From Rhabditoides inermis (taxonomy: Eukaryota > Nematoda > Chromadorea > Rhabditida > Rhabditidae), in contig CAWZYM010000026.1 of assembly GCA_963966185.1 (NCBI GenBank), forward strand, positions 689,046 through 753,045: a stretch of 64,000 nucleotides of DNA, read 5' to 3'. The notes below the pieces were generated by a model. That model was not told the origin of the DNA. It did not search any database and worked only from the letters and a program-made list of their open reading frames with translations. Below, piece after piece: positions 1-14,073 of this stretch. Within the stretch, counting starts at the first letter, position 1, and each line of letters opens with the position of its first letter. The translations under genes and the position numbers were made by a program.

Positions 1-2631
1 GTTCTCTGTCGAATGGGAGAGTGGGGCGATCAAACTGCGACGCGCTGTTCCCCCTACCGAGACTGCGCTCGTCAACCTCACTGTCGCTGCCGTCGATGTG
101 ACCAGGAACGGCGTCAATGCAACGGTACACATCCACTTGCTATTGATTACTTCATCATCTCTTTTCAGGCTGTGGTTGTTGTGGAGATGGAGGGTGTTGG
201 CGGGGAGCGGCCTCGCTTCTCCCAGTCTGTGTACCGAGTGAGGGTGCGCGAGTCTGCCCCCGTGGGCACTCTGCTCACTCGACTCTCGGCCGCCGATGGA
301 AACGGAAGCAGCCAAGGCATCACATATGCCGTGCACGGAGCCAATGCTAGTGGTGAGTGATTAGTTGATCTCCTCTTTCATCTCTCCTGTTTCCAGTAGT
401 GTCCGTGGACGAGAAGACTGGTGAGTTGGTGCTGGCGTCCCCCCTGGATTGGGAGACTCAGCAGGTGTACCAGCTGCGTGCCTCTGCCATGTGCGGCTCC
501 CTGTCCGGGGAGGCTGCCGTGGTGGTGGAGGTGGATGACGTGAACGACTCGCCGCCCCGCTTCTCGTCTCCCTTCTCCAATGCCCAGCTGGACGACACTG
601 CTCGACAGGGCCAGTTCGTGGCAGTGATGGGTGTGGAGGACGCGGACTCGGTCGCCTCCCTGCCCGCCCCTGCCAGGCTGGTGTACTCTCTGATAGAGGG
701 GGACGACACTCTGTTCCACCTGGACAGACACACGGGAGTGGTCTCTCTGGCGAGGGGCCTGGAGGAGGAGGACCTGCTGGAGAGGAAGAGACACATGAAT
801 GTGTCCGTGTCGGATGGAGTGTTCACCGCCTACGGGCAGCTGACTGTCGACATTGCCGTGAGTGGACGGAGGAGACCGCCCCCGCGATTCGAACAGAGCC
901 AGTACGTGGCTGCCATCAAGGAGAACAAGTGAGTGGAGGAGGGAGGGGATGTGACTGTGGTGATGGTATTGCAGTGTGCTGACGAACAAGTCTGCTCTGG
1001 TGCGTGTGAAGGCCCGCGAGGGGGTGTCTCCTCTGCGCTTCTCTCTGGGTGGAGGGGAGAAGACTGCGTGGCCGGTGCGCATCGATAGCCAGACTGGACG
1101 GGTGCATGCCAGGGTCGTGCTCAAGGGGGGAGACACCGACAAGTTTGTGTGAGTAGTTTAATTATGTTTAAAGTTCCCGCCAATTCTCCAGTTCAAATCG
1201 CCCCGCACTATTCGTGCGCAATGGCGCCGGTCGCGTGCAAGCAGCGCAATTTGGAATACACGAAAACAATCCTCGATCGATGTTCTAGTCATCAACATGA
1301 TAGAGATATCATAAATTGTTTGCCACAACGTATACAACGTGCTTGCGCACAAATCGTGCTCCTGGAGAATCGGAGAGGACTTTAATATCAATTTTTTATG
1401 AAAGTGACGTTTTTTTTTAGCATTCCTCTTGTGGTGGAGGACGCACTCGGCCGTCGCGCATTCAGCACACTCACACTCAGTGTACTCGACGAAAACGACG
1501 CCAGCCCCAAGTTTGCCCTCAAGAGGTGAGACCCATTTCGCATCACGTGTGTTGTTTGTTCCATGTCCGTATGACTCGGAAACCCATGTATTGCAGGTAC
1601 TCTGCCTCTGTGTCGGCTGCTTCGAAGGAGGGCGACGCTGTGTTGACAGTATCGGCGGCGGATGAGGACGAGGATGATGTGGTGGAGTACTCCCTGCTGG
1701 GAGACGACCGCGCAGTCGCCGCCTTCCGACTCCACCCACGACAGGGCACCGTCACTCTCGCCAAGCAGATGAACGAGTATGGTGAGTGACTGAGTTAGGG
1801 GGCGAAGGATTGATTGATTGGTGTGTTTCAGTTGGTTCGGTTCTCTCGTTCGTTGTTCGGGCGACGGACTCTGCCAACCCTCCGCACCACTCGACGGCCG
1901 ACGTGTCAGTGTCTGTTCTGGCGGAGAGTGTGCCTGTTCCCAGGCTGTCCGCCCACCACTATCTGTTCACTGTGGCAGAAGACAAGCCAGTCGGCACCAT
2001 TGTCGGAAAGCTGCAGCAGCTGGAGGGAGAGATTGATGAGGTGAGTGCATTCTGCGCCCTTGCTCCCTTACACTGCTTGGTTGAGGTTCGGTACACTGTG
2101 GTGGACGGGGCTGCGGACCTTCCGGTGTCTCTGGACAGGGACACTGGTCGACTGGTGGTGCGGCAGAGAATGGACAGGGAGACGCGCGCCGAGTGGCGGT
2201 TCGCGGTGCGGGCGGATGCGGCCGGAGGAGCCCATGCCATGGCCACTGTCACACTGAGGGTCATGGACGTCAACGACAACGCCCCTCTATTCCATGGCAA
2301 CTACGAGAGGCTGACGATCGGAGAGGATGCGCCTGTAGGCACGAGCATCGCTGTGTTCTCGGCCACGGATAAGGACAGGGGACCGAATGCCAGGATTGTG
2401 TTCAGTCTCAAGGAGGTGGGTGGAGAAGTGATACAGAGAGAGGGAAAGTAAAAGGGATATGATGTGTTGTATTTGTAGGACGAGGGAGCGGACGATGTTC
2501 GAATGGACGCGGAGAGTGGATGGCTGCTGGTTGCGAAGAAGCTGGACAGGGAGAGGAAGGGAGAGTACAAGCTGCAGGCACTCGCCACCGACGAGGGAGG
2601 ACTCACGTCAGTATACAGCTCCCCTCCTCTC

Positions 2632-2683
<52 letters not shown>

Positions 2684-2691
2684 TCTCTTTC

Positions 2692-2738
<47 letters not shown>

Positions 2739-5263
2739 TCTCTCTTCTCTCTCTCTCTCTCTCTCATGCCTCTCATTTCAGAACCCCTCTCGACTTCACT
2801 CTGGAGATTGGTGACGCGAACGACTCTCCTCCGGTGTTTGACAAGAAAGAGTACTCTATGTCTGTGAAGGAGGAGGATCTGGTGGAGGGTCGGGAGTTGG
2901 TGCGGGTGCGTGTCTCGGATGCCGATCTGCCCCCGCACAACACTGTCCGGCTGTTCATTGTGTCCGGAGACGACGACGGAGTGTTCGCAGTGGACGGGGA
3001 GGGCAGGGTGACAGTGCGGAGGAGGCGGACGGGAGGGGATAGGCAGTACGCATTGCGACTCCTCGCCAGCGATGGACTCCACTCGGCACAGTGCACTGTC
3101 AACATATCTGTCAAGGCGGCGGCTGCCCAACTGGAGTGTCCGGAAGGAAACGTGCGAGTGGCCGTCTCCGAGGCAGCTGCCGCGGGAAGTGTTGTGTACG
3201 GGGAGCTGCTGACGGGCGCCGACAAGTACAGTCTGATCACGGAGAAGGACGAGCCATTCAAGCTGGACAAGGAGGGACGGGTAGTGACTGGACGGAAGCT
3301 GGACAGGGAGAAGGAGGCTGGCTACGTGGTCACCAGGAGGGCAGTCGATGGAAGGGGAGTCGAGTGCGCACAGCTGATCCGAGTGCGGGTCGAAGACGTG
3401 AACGACAATCAGCCACAGTGGGAGAGGAAGGCGTACGAGGCGTCGATCAAGGAGAACCTGGAGGCGAGCGACGACAGACGGGTGTTTGTGGTGCGAGTGC
3501 TGGCTGAAGACGCTGACGCTGGGGAGAATGGACGGGTGCGGTACCGACTGGAAGGAGAGGAGGGACCATTCCGAGTGGACGAGACGACTGGAGTGGTGAC
3601 TGTGGTGCGGGCACTGGACAGAGAGCAGACGGCACAGTACAACCTGACAGTGGTGGCGGAGGACGGAGGCCAGCCGAAGAAAGCGAGCAGGGCGACTGTG
3701 CGGGTGATGGTCGCCGACCAGAACGACAACCCGCCCACGTTCGAGAGGAACGAGTACAGCCTACAGGTGAGCACTGTGCTTTCATCTCTAGAGATTGATT
3801 TGTGATTTGAGGTGATGGAGTCGGAGGCTGTTGGCTACGAGTTGGTCCGGCTGTCAGCAGTGGGTGGAGACGAGGGAGAGAAGGTGACGTTCACACTGGA
3901 CGGAAACCATTCGGACCACGAGTTTGTCAAGGTGAGCATGATGACAACTGTCACTTTTGATTCGATGACGTGCAATTAGTAATATCAGATTACCTATTGA
4001 TTTTCAATTGTTTGTTTGCAGATCAACGCGAAGACGGGCGTTCTGACCCTTGCGAAGGCTCTGGACCACGAGCTGGCGTCGAAGCTATCGATCCGAGTGG
4101 CGGCAGTGGACGACGGGCAGCCGCCGCTGCAGAGTGTGGCTGTGGTGGGAGTGGAGGTGCTGGACGAGAACGACAACGCGCCCCTCTTCGGAAGGGCCAG
4201 CTACCGCGCAGAGGTGGCAGAGGACGCGGCCAAGGGACACAAGGTGGTGAAGGTGGACGCGGCCGACAAGGACAGCGAGCACCTGGGCAGGGTGGCGTTC
4301 CGACTCGACGGGCAACACTCAGTGTTCGCGGTCGACGAACACGGATGGGTGACGGTGCAGGGCGAGCTGGACAGGGAGAAGGTCGGTGGGATGGGAGGTG
4401 CACACTCATATCATATTCATATCATTGATTGTAGACGGACTCGTACTCGATGTGGGTGGAGGCGCGCGACGGCGGCGTCCCCCCGAAGACGACCCGTGTC
4501 TCGCTGACTGTGACTGTGAAGGATGTGAACGACAACGCGCCCCGGTTGGCGGAGTGCAATGCGAGTGCAGTGGTGCAGGAGGGGGCGGCAGTCGGACACG
4601 TCATACTCACCCTGTCTGTCAAGGTAAGCACAAGGTGCCAGAGTTGAGATGAATGATTGTTTCAGGATGCGGATGCGGATCCGTTTGCGGGTCCGTTCAA
4701 GGTGGAGCTGACGGGCGAGGGAGCGAAGACGTTCACTGTGAACGAGAAGCTGGAGGTGGTGACTGTGACTCTGCTGGACGCTGCTCGGAAGGATCAGTAC
4801 CGACTGGGCATGGTGGCAGTGGACAGAGGAGGAGTGCGGAGCGAGGAGTGCACACTACATGTGACTGTCAAGGAGGAGAGCCGCCATCCGCCCAAGCTGC
4901 GTTCCACGCGGGTGCAGCTCAACACTCTGATGGGAGAGTTCCGAGGAGGCGCCATCGGACAGATTGTGGCTGTGGACGAGGACACTGCCGACACCCTCCG
5001 ATACCAGCTGATAGAGGGCAGCGTCGTCGCCACGCCCCTTTCCGGAAGCAACAAGCAACGACCCGAACCGCATCTGTTCAGAGTGGAGCCGGAGACGGGA
5101 GAGGTATGTTGTGTATATGGGGAGGAAGTGATAAGTAATGTTGCACTTGCAGATCTGGTGCGACCACTCTGTGCCCGAGGGTATCCATCGAATGAACGTG
5201 TCGGTGACGGACGGAAAGTTCAGCGCCGTCAGCTGGGTGCAAGTAGAAGTGAGTCTCTCTCTA

Positions 5264-5295
<32 letters not shown>

Positions 5296-8200
5296 AACAT
5301 TGTATTCTTTCAGGTCCGCTGGCTGGACCAGGACCAGTTGGACCACGCGGTGGCTGTCCGTCTCCGCGAGATGACCGTCAAGGAGTTCTTCGCCAAGCAC
5401 GCCGCTTCCTTCAAGCGCATCTTCGCCCAGCACCTCAACATCAAACCCGACAACGTGGTGTTGCTGTCTGTGCAGCAGACGCAGTCGGAGGGGGAGACGG
5501 GCCGCTTCCGGCGCACCTACTCCCGCTTCTCGTCGGAGGAGGGCGCGGGTGGCAGTGACGTGGAGGTGTTGTTCGGCGCGTGGAGGGGCGGCGAGAGGGG
5601 CATGCTCAAGCCGGACCACGTGTACTCCCGACTGCGGGCCGAGCTGGAGAGTATCTCCGAGCAGAGCGCGGGCGTGCGGCTGCAGCTGGTGACGGAGGTG
5701 TGTACCCCGGGGGTGTGCTTCCGGGGCGAGTGCCGGGAGAGGGTGTGGCTGGACGAGAGGGACACTGTCCGGGTGGCCCTCGAGGGAGGAGGGGGATGGA
5801 GTGCGCCCCGCCACGGCCGCGGCCACGAGTGCGTGTGTCCGGCCGGCTACGGAGGGGCCAGGTGCGACGTGGAGGTGAACAAGTGCAGTCGATCGCCGTG
5901 CGACGCCCATCAGATGTGTGTCCCTGCCGACGACCACCCGCACGGCTTCGAGTGTGCGTGTCCGCCCGGTCTGACGGGAGAGGACTGCTCCCGGCCCGCG
6001 TGCGCCGAGGGAGAAGTGGCCAAGTGCATGGAGGAGGCCGAGCTGTCCGTGTCTGGCACCGCCTACTTCGAGCTATCCATCGCCCACTCTGTGGAGACGC
6101 GGCTCGAGTTGGAGGTGGAGATGCGCACCGTCAGCCAGCAGGGATTCGTCATGTACGCACACGGAGCCACCGACTACCACGCTATTGAGGTGAGCAACTG
6201 GCCATGTTATGTCACAAATCTATGTGTGTATGTTGCAGCTGAACAACGGTCGTATCGAGTACAAGTGGGACGCGGGTGTGGGAGAGGGAGTGGTGCGGTC
6301 GGCGCAGTCGATCGCCGACGGGGCATGGCACACTGTGCGTGTGTCTCGGAGGGGTCGGAGAGTGCGACTGGCAGTGGACGGAGTGGAGCAGACGGGCAGC
6401 AGCCCGCACGGAGCAGACGTCGTCAACCTGGCCACCAACAGCCAGAGACTCGTGTTCGGAGGACGCCTCAGCCACGCCAAGGGCGAGACGATGGTGAGTG
6501 GAGAGAGGGGAGAGGGATGGGGGATGATCAATGAGTGGTGTTCAGCCCCGTCTGACTCGCGGTGTCCGCGCGTGCTTCCGCCGGATCGCGGTCGACGGCC
6601 GGCCACTCGCCAAGACTCGCCAGGGACTGCGGCTGCAGGGGGCCAGGATAGGATGCGCGGTGAGTGGACAGAGAGGGGGTGGAGGGGAGAGTGTGTGATG
6701 TGTTGGTTGTTGCAGGCCGAGTGGGCTGAGAGTGCGTGCGCGCACTCTCCGTGTCTGCACGGCGGCGTGTGTCGGGGCGAGGGCTCCTCGTTCTCGTGCG
6801 AGTGCGACGCTCGTTTCGCGGGCGCGCGCTGCGAGGTCGACACTGACCCCTGCGCCTCCCACGCCTGTCCCCTCGGAGTGGAGTGCCTGCCGCTGTTCAA
6901 TGACTACCAGTGCCGCTGTCCGGCCAACTTCGTGGGCAAGCACTGCGAGCAGGCGGGCCGGGCGGCGGACGGCGCGTGCGCCTCCAACCCCTGCGGCAGC
7001 GGGCACTGCATCCCCATCACACAACAGCCCCTGCTGTCCGGGGGCTTCATCTGCAACTGCTCCACCGGCTACTCTGCCAAGCCGTGCGACGACGACGGCG
7101 CCGCCTTCCCCCTCTGGTCCCGCTTCTCGGTGGCCGAGGTGGTTGTGTGCGCGGCCCTCTTCCTCATTCTCATATGTGTATGCCTCGTCATTGTATACAT
7201 ATGCAGATGGAACAAGAACAAGGGGTGAGTCGGTTTGAAATGTGGTAGGAATTTCGAGATTACTATCTGTTTCAGTGGCGATTCGAGTGGCAAGTACGGG
7301 GAGCATTGTGATGTGCCGCATATGAGGAACCCTCTGGTCACTCCCAAGGTGGACACGAACCCACCCCCGCTGCCCCCGAGGGCATTCCGAAACAACCTCA
7401 ACGGACTGCCCACTGTACAGGTAAGGAGAGGAGATGGCAGAGACAGTTGGAACGTGTTGATTGCAGGTGCGCCCCCTTCCGACGCACGAGCGAGTGTCGT
7501 CTCGCGGCGATTCCCGATCGCCCAGTCTTGGCAGTGCCGGATGGAAGAAGGGACGGGGAGGAGGAGCGAGGGACTATGGAAGTGCAGCCGATGACCTCGA
7601 TGCGGTGAGTGGAAAGGGAGAAGGGGTGGTGGAAAGGAAGACTGACGTTCTCTTTTCAGATGGGTGCTAGCTGCAGCGAGCGCGACAACCGCAACGTGTT
7701 GGATGCGCTGCGTCGTTTCGGAGTGCCTCTGGATGATGGGGAGCAGAGGGGCAAGGGCACAGTGAGCAGTCGCACCCCGCAGAAGACACAGAGGGGGCGG
7801 GGAGAGGAGAGGAGGCTGCTGGCGGGAGGAGACAGCCTGCAGTGTCTGTCCACTGCAGACGAGGGAGTGAGTGCGTGGAGGGACGAGGACGATGGATGCG
7901 ACAGGATAGGAGAGGCGGTCAGTACAATCTTAATCTTCTATAGCAAGCTTTCATGTTATTTGTCTCTCTCGCACTGTCCATTCCGCTCTTGTTTCAGATC
8001 CGTGCGGAGCGTCTCCGTCTGGCGGGAGTTGGCGGTGGTCGGATAGCAGTGGGAGACGTGGTGCTGTCTCCGGTGCAGAACGACGCCGACTACATGACGA
8101 TGCGTCCCCGCCGCGCGTGTGACTCTGCCGAGTCGCAGCGTCGTCTGCTGGATGAGGAGGAGACGGGGGGAGTGGACGGGCCGTTCTGTCCCCCTCCGCC

Positions 8201-8345
8201 CGCGCACCTCAAGAGGGCCGCCAGCCCGCCCCTGTACGATGACCCGAGGGACGAGTCGACGGCCGACCAGCTCACCAGCCACATAGCAGACATCGACGGA
8301 AGCGACGACGAACTCAAGTCGATTGCCACACAGGACGTGTTGTAG
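1..8345 (+). CDS. Fat-like cadherin, 3' part of a multi-exon gene
   Basis: Large adhesion receptor of the Fat/Fat-like group; its 5' end is left of the window. Exons run from about 1-122 to 7999-8345 and are separated by short GT-AG introns. At least ten cadherin repeats are visible through their calcium-binding signatures (DVNDSPPRF near 534, DENDASPKF near 1488, DVNDNAPLF near 2270, DANDSPPVF near 2815, DVNDNQP near 3400, DQNDNPPTF near 3717, DENDNAPLF near 4165, DVNDNAP near 4524). A juxtamembrane region (5314-5690), two EGF modules (5695-6000), a laminin-G domain (6040-6660, ending in GARIGCA) and three more EGF modules (6716-7080) follow. One hydrophobic segment near 7135-7205 precedes a basic stop-transfer stretch and a cytoplasmic tail containing ADYMTM. 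The stop is at 8343-8345. This domain order is typical of Fat-type cadherins in planar polarity and cell adhesion. The exact ortholog is not assigned. Confidence 0.88.
1168..1385. mobile_element. TTAA-flanked MITE-like element inside a cadherin intron
   Basis: The intron at about 1151-1420 is far longer than its neighbours. It holds a segment bounded by TTAA on both sides (1168-1171 and 1382-1385). The ends form imperfect terminal inverted repeats: AGTTCCCGCCAATTCTCCAG at 1172 against the reverse complement of 1362-1381, matching 16 of 20 positions. TTAA target duplications are the hallmark of piggyBac-type transposition. No transposase is encoded in the 210 bp, so this would be a non-autonomous copy. 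Confidence 0.55.
2625..2765. repeat. CT microsatellite filling a cadherin intron
   Basis: About 140 bp of CT repeats interspersed with CTTTCT units form most of the intron between the exon ending near 2609 and the exon starting near 2781. Long open frames across it encode only Ser/Leu runs and are artefacts of the repeat. Confidence 0.9.
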
Positions 8346-8679
8346 ACAGACACGACTCGATAATAGGAAACGATTGATTGTGAATGAACTAACGGTGCTC
8401 ACCGCATTTTGATGACGATTCTCGGTAGTGTAGTAGCTTTCTCTGTGCATTCTAACAATGACCTCTTTGAATGATGTCATTTCACACCTACAAGTTTCAT
8501 AATATGTACACGTTGCCTGCGATACTGGTATGTATAGATATGCGTATAATATTGTTGTTACTATGCTGATTATGTTTGCACAGTGTACATGACTGATTGT
8601 GAATGGTCGATTATTTCTTTTGTGTCGCAGCGCGCATTGTTGTGGCATAGCAAACAGTGCGCGCGCTTAGTAGACGGTG

Positions 8680-8685
8680 AATAAA
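8680..8685 (+). promoter_or_regulatory. Polyadenylation signal of the cadherin gene
   Basis: An AATAAA hexamer lies 335 bp after the cadherin stop codon, in AT-rich sequence. It is the only canonical signal close downstream. Confidence 0.6.
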
Positions 8686-10205
8686 TATATTAATAATACT
8701 TTCGTGTTACTTTATGTTTTGTGTGATGGATTGAAACATTCAAGTTGTTCGGATACCTAGATGTTGTGATTGTGATTGATTGTGCTGCGAATGCAATGTA
8801 TTGAGACACTCTTCTTCTCCTCTTTCTCACGCCCTTTTTCTATACGGTTGCCAGTTTTTGTGGTGGTTTTTTGTTGGTGTGGGAAGGTGCCTCCTCCTCC
8901 TGTCTGCCATCCATTCAATCTGCCCCTCTCACTTTGCTATATTTACAGTACCCCCACCCTCTGCTCCTCTCGTTTAGCCGCACTCTCTCACCTCCCCGTC
9001 TTCTCTGTGCCCTCTACGGGATTAGCACGGGGAGAAGGAGTTGCGCAATGGCAGGGGAGATATACGATATCCCCCGCTGGGCTGGGATGTCAATCACATA
9101 AGCAGATGAGCTGCTAGCTAAACAGACAAACACTGGCTACTGGTAGCGAGGCTAGTCTTGGCTATACCTGGGTGGTCTATAGCCAATTCGGGAATGAGAT
9201 GACTGGGGCAGATGTTTTGAGGTGTGTAATTTGATAGGGATTGAGGTGTTGGTGAATGTATAGGGATAGACAGGTGGGTTGATTGGAAAGAGGAGGTTGA
9301 AAGAGGGTCTCAGCGGGAGTTGTGAGGTGGAAGAAGTGAATGAGAAAGAGAAGGGGGCTATGAGGAGGCACAATGGAATACGGTAGTGGAAAAGAGAAAT
9401 ACGAGACGGCACTCGGATTGATTATCTTTGTACAGTACTTTCTAACTACCACGGTTCGCGATAGAGTAGTTTGCCCGCAGTCTGGGCAATTACATGAATA
9501 AATGTGTCATCACTCATCACTCGACAGGCTCTCAGATGAGATAGGATCAGCTGTCAGATCAGCTGATCGTCTCCGCCCCGTGTGTCTGCACTCTCTCGCT
9601 AGGGCACGCTGTCTCGCAGGCTCTCACCGTGACCCTCTTTGCATTGGCTGCATGCCAGACCGTGGCAGATTCAAAAAGGGGGCGTGTCTAGCAGCGTGGG
9701 TGGCTGGACTGGAGGGGGAATTTGAATGTAATGAGAGTGGATGGTATTGTGTGTGGTAGGAGGCGATAGAGATCTTCTCCACTTTCTCCCCCCCCTCTCT
9801 TTGCTCACTCTGTCATTTCGAGTAATTGCTTTCCTTCTTCGTCTTCCTTTCGCGTGCATCTCGTGTGACCGTGACAGTGGAATTCGCCTCGAGATCTTTC
9901 GGGCGCTAATCGTTTCCAACCATCTCCCTAAACCGCGTCTCCATACACCTCTTGCATGGTTTCTTCGCATCGCAGATGTTTACCTGTGTTTACTGTATCG
10001 TATCAGCTGCTCGATATCGATCGATAGCGTATGTTGGTTGGGGAGCGGCGCGACCTATGCGCACTCTGTACGGGTCATTTATTGCGCATCATGCCTCATG
10101 CCGCGAGCCCCATCATTTGAGAGAGGACGAGCGCCTATCTATCCGCCTACTCGTCTTTTGTCTAGTTTGAATATGCAAATGAGTTTGAACGTATTGTCGA
10201 TCTCT

Positions 10206-10255
<50 letters not shown>

Positions 10256-11100
10256 TAGTGTTTGAGAGGGGTGGTGATAGCTTGGGTGGGAACAGGCTCG
10301 CGCCGCACGGTACGAATCCCGCTCCGCCCGTTTTTGGTGATTATTACATGGTGGAATTGTATGGGGACTATACAGTGCCGCTTGTACAGATTGCGCGTCA
10401 AAGAGAGTGGGAGACCCTAAAACATCTGTTAGTGTATCCTGCCTGTTTTCACGAATTAGCTGGCGTGGAGATGTGGTAATTACCCATTCCTGTCAACACC
10501 TGCTCTCCTCCTCTCTGCCTTCTCGCATGCGCAATGCTGTCTCATTTGCATACACCGGCTGAAGCATGTCCGCGTCGCTGGCAATTGACCCTACTCACTA
10601 GTTGTCCGTGTTTGCTCGCGTCACATATGTTTGTGTTTTGCGCAAGAGACAGCAGTTGACTCGATGATATGCAAATATGGCATTGAATGGGTGGTGAGAG
10701 TGTGGGATGCGCACTGCCCGTGGCAATGCGAAGTGAATGGCAGGATGACAGTAGATTGATATCTGTGCGTGGTTGTATGCCTGTGGGCATGGATGGTATG
10801 ATTGGCACCTGGGGAAGAGGGAGGGGGGTAATTGAGCGAGTAGGCCATGGGGCAGACTGGGGGACACTCTCACTGCGAGAGATGACTGCTGTCTAGGAGT
10901 AGGAGTGGAGGAGGTGCGAGGCTGATCGGCATTGTCCGGTTAGTGTTGCCATTACGCAGGGTCACAGCTCCCCTCCCCCCTCTCTCCCATCAGCTAGCTA
11001 ATCCGATGCGTGCCGTCCGCGTCATTACTGGTTTGTCATACTCGTTTCTGCGCGCTCCGATTTTTGAATGAATTGACTGGCTCCCGGTGTTCGCTGTGCA
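8686..11100. other. Intergenic region, no gene recognised
   Basis: No frame here shows a known domain or a phase-consistent exon chain. It contains a pure CT array at about 10207-10252 and several AT-rich patches. Its right end probably includes the upstream region of the beta-catenin gene. Confidence 0.6.
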
Positions 11101-11106
11101 TATAAA
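11101..11106 (+). promoter_or_regulatory. Candidate TATA box upstream of the beta-catenin gene
   Basis: TATAAA sits about 540 bp before the beta-catenin ATG, at the edge of a pyrimidine-rich stretch. The distance leaves room for a 5' untranslated exon. No transcription start can be read from sequence alone. Confidence 0.3.
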
Positions 11107-11644
11107 TTGTGTGTGGCTGTCATGTTATTTGTCTCTCTCTCTCTCCCACACTGTCATTCCACTCTAGCAGCTGTTCTCACAGTCGGGTAGCTAGTCGCGC
11201 TGCCAGCCAGCGCCTACATACCCGCACATCTGTTCCCTGCCCCTCCCCACTCACCGTCGAATTTGAATACCGTCGCAGTCTGCTCCTCTCTCTCTCCCAC
11301 CTCTCTTTTTGTGTTCTTGAGTCATTGCCCTTTCGCATGCATATAGCATTTGCATGCAGGCTGGATTGAATGCGCAATGCGTCCGGCCTCTCTCTCCCTT
11401 TTCCCCTCTACTGATCGTATTTGAATCGCGCATCGGGTGGGCACATTTGAATGTGTCTGTGTGTATGTCTCCTCTCGGAAGTGCGTCTCATAAACTCTCC
11501 ACCGAGTGTTGATTCGCCTGTGTGTCGTGTAAACTGTGTGGTGCGCGTCGATGGTGATTGATTCGGTTGGTAGATTGCAATCAGTGTAGAGTCGGGAGAC
11601 AATGTGTCGAAACGAGTGATGCATGGTTGCCGCTTGCAGATCTG

Positions 11645-12653
11645 ATGGACTACGCGGTGGCGTCCCCGTCGGATCAGAACGTACCGTCGACGTCTGCCGG
11701 CAGCTCGGCGCCCAACAGCTTCGCCTCCACGTCATCCATGCACGCCCACCACCCATCCACTCCCACCAAGTGAGTGCTGAGAGAGAGAGAGGGGGGGGGG
11801 ATGAGAGAGAGAATGATTTGACAGAGAGTTTAGGATTGTTTTCATGGCTTGAAATCAACATGTTGCAAAAAGAGTATGTGTCCTGTGTCTGTCTGATGTG
11901 CATGTGTGTGTTGTAGGATGTCGTATGCTCCCCCCTCGTGTGCCTCTCCCCTCCGACCAACCTCGCAGTGCGACCCCGTCCAGCGGCTACGCGGACAGTG
12001 CGCCCCCGGAGGAAGGTGAGTATTGATTGATTAATTGATTGTTTACGTGTTTATCAATTGTTTACCTGGTGGTTGTTTATGTTGCGCGTTGCAGGGCGGC
12101 AGAGTGGATGGCGGACCAGCACTTTGTGGGTATGCCGACGTACCACGGCGGTTCGGCTGCCCCGTCGGTGGTGTCTGGTATGAGTGTGGTGTCGAACCAG
12201 TCGCGCATGTCGATGGGGGCCATGTCTGCGCTGTCCATCTCCACTCAGCTGACCGAGGCACCAGGCATGGCTGCCCAGGCCGCCGCCTACCACCAGGCAG
12301 CATCCACAGCCAGCGCCAGCGAGAACATCGACCCCAACTACATGTTCCGACTGGACCAGATGATGGACCAGCTCCTCCAGAACTACAACCACAGGGACCT
12401 GGTCAGTGCCACTTGTGATTTCTTTTGTTTCTTTCGTGTTTGACGTGATGAGTGGGATACGGTAGCGGTAGAAAAAGTTGTGTGGTTGACGGTGTGCGGT
12501 TGTAGATGACGCGTCGGAAGGTGCTGGGGACGATCCACGAGTGGTCAAAGGCCGGCCACTTTCGCTATGTGAACCAGACAAAGCTCTATGACCTCGTCTG
12601 TCACATGCTCCGACACGTAGCCAACGCCGCAGCCGACCCGGAGGTGAGGAGAT

Positions 12654-12719
<66 letters not shown>

Positions 12720-14035
12720 TTGACGTGATGGTGTTTCAGCAACTGCATTCGATCTTCCAATCGTTATATTTTCTTGCGATGTGTCCGAACGGCAGTCAGG
12801 TTCTGGCTATGGCGCATAGGAGCAGCAACGGATCGCTCATCCATGTGCTCTGCCATAGGCTAGTGTGAGTGCGGGAATGTCTGGATGTAGCGTCATGGGT
12901 GGTCTGGCGTAGCTTCGTGGGTGGTCTTTGACAGGTGTTTGTTTGCAGCCCGGATACTCCGTATACGTCGTCGGCCATCCTGCTGATCCTGTGTCTGTTC
13001 CGGCAAAAAGAACCGCACGGCGGAAAGTACCGCAGGTGTGCCAGGGCAGAGGTGAGTCGTCTCCCATTCCCCCTCTTTCTCCCTCTCTCTCCCTCTTTCT
13101 CTCCATAACTTCTCTCTTGCAGGGTGTGATCGACCGGATGATTGCTCTCCTGCAATCGAATCTTCCCGACAACGTCAAGGCGCTGGCCGTGGACCTGGTC
13201 TCGAAGCTGCTCCACAGGGCCAAGTCACTCAAGGTGAGTGGGTGCTGTATAAGGAGGGTGTATTGGGGTTACACGATTGTCTGTTCAGGAGTACTTTGCT
13301 CGCAAGGGCGGGATGCAGTTGCTGCTCACTCTGCTGCGCACCGAGAACGAGGAGAAGATACTGTTCAACGCGTGTCGATGCCTCTTCTCCCTCATTTCCA
13401 CTGACAGCTCTCGATTCGCCGAGTACTTTGTTCAGCTGGAGGTACGTGTCTGGGGTTACTGTAATATGCCGAATTACTGTAGAGTGTAGTGCTCTGAATT
13501 ACCATAGTGCTCTGAATCACTTTTGAAGCATTGTATTACTGTTTGATTTTCAGGGTGTGCAGGCGATGTGTGGTCTTCTGTCGCACGGCTCGTCTCGCCT
13601 TCTGCACGAGCTGCTCAAGTGTCTGTCTTCGGTGGGCGACATCCCCCTTCTGCGGGGGATGGACCTGCGCGAGCCGATCGAGTGTGTGCTGAAGCTGCTG
13701 GGGGCGCACGATCCCATCATAGCCTCCCACTCGACCGCATTCCTACTCAACCTGGCTGCCAACCAGGACGACAAGAAGGAGGCGATTGTGGAGGCCCGCG
13801 GGTGCGAGGCACTCCTCTCAGTACTATCCACAAGGGCCAGCTACTATCAGGTGAGTGGAGAGAGGAGAGGAAGGGAGAGAGTGGGGTGTGATGACGTCAT
13901 TTCAGTTCCAATTGCCGACCATTGCCCAGTTGGTGGAGGAGATCACGGAGAACAGTCTCATCACCCTGCTCACTGTCATGCGCGGAGACCCCACCCGACT
14001 GCCCTTCATCGAGAAGGCGATGCGCACGGTGAGTG

Positions 14036-14073
<38 letters not shown>

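Noticed and set aside
4855..5943. 362-codon minus-strand frame across the cadherin gene
   Set aside because: Shadow of the GC-rich coding strand; Val/His/Leu-rich with no domain.
8776..9452. Small frames after the cadherin gene on both strands
   Set aside because: Low-complexity composition and no splice-consistent partners.
10265..10335. tRNA-like A and B boxes (TAGCTTGGGTGG, GGTACGAATCC)
   Set aside because: The boxes are too close together (about 31 nt) and no acceptor stem can be paired.
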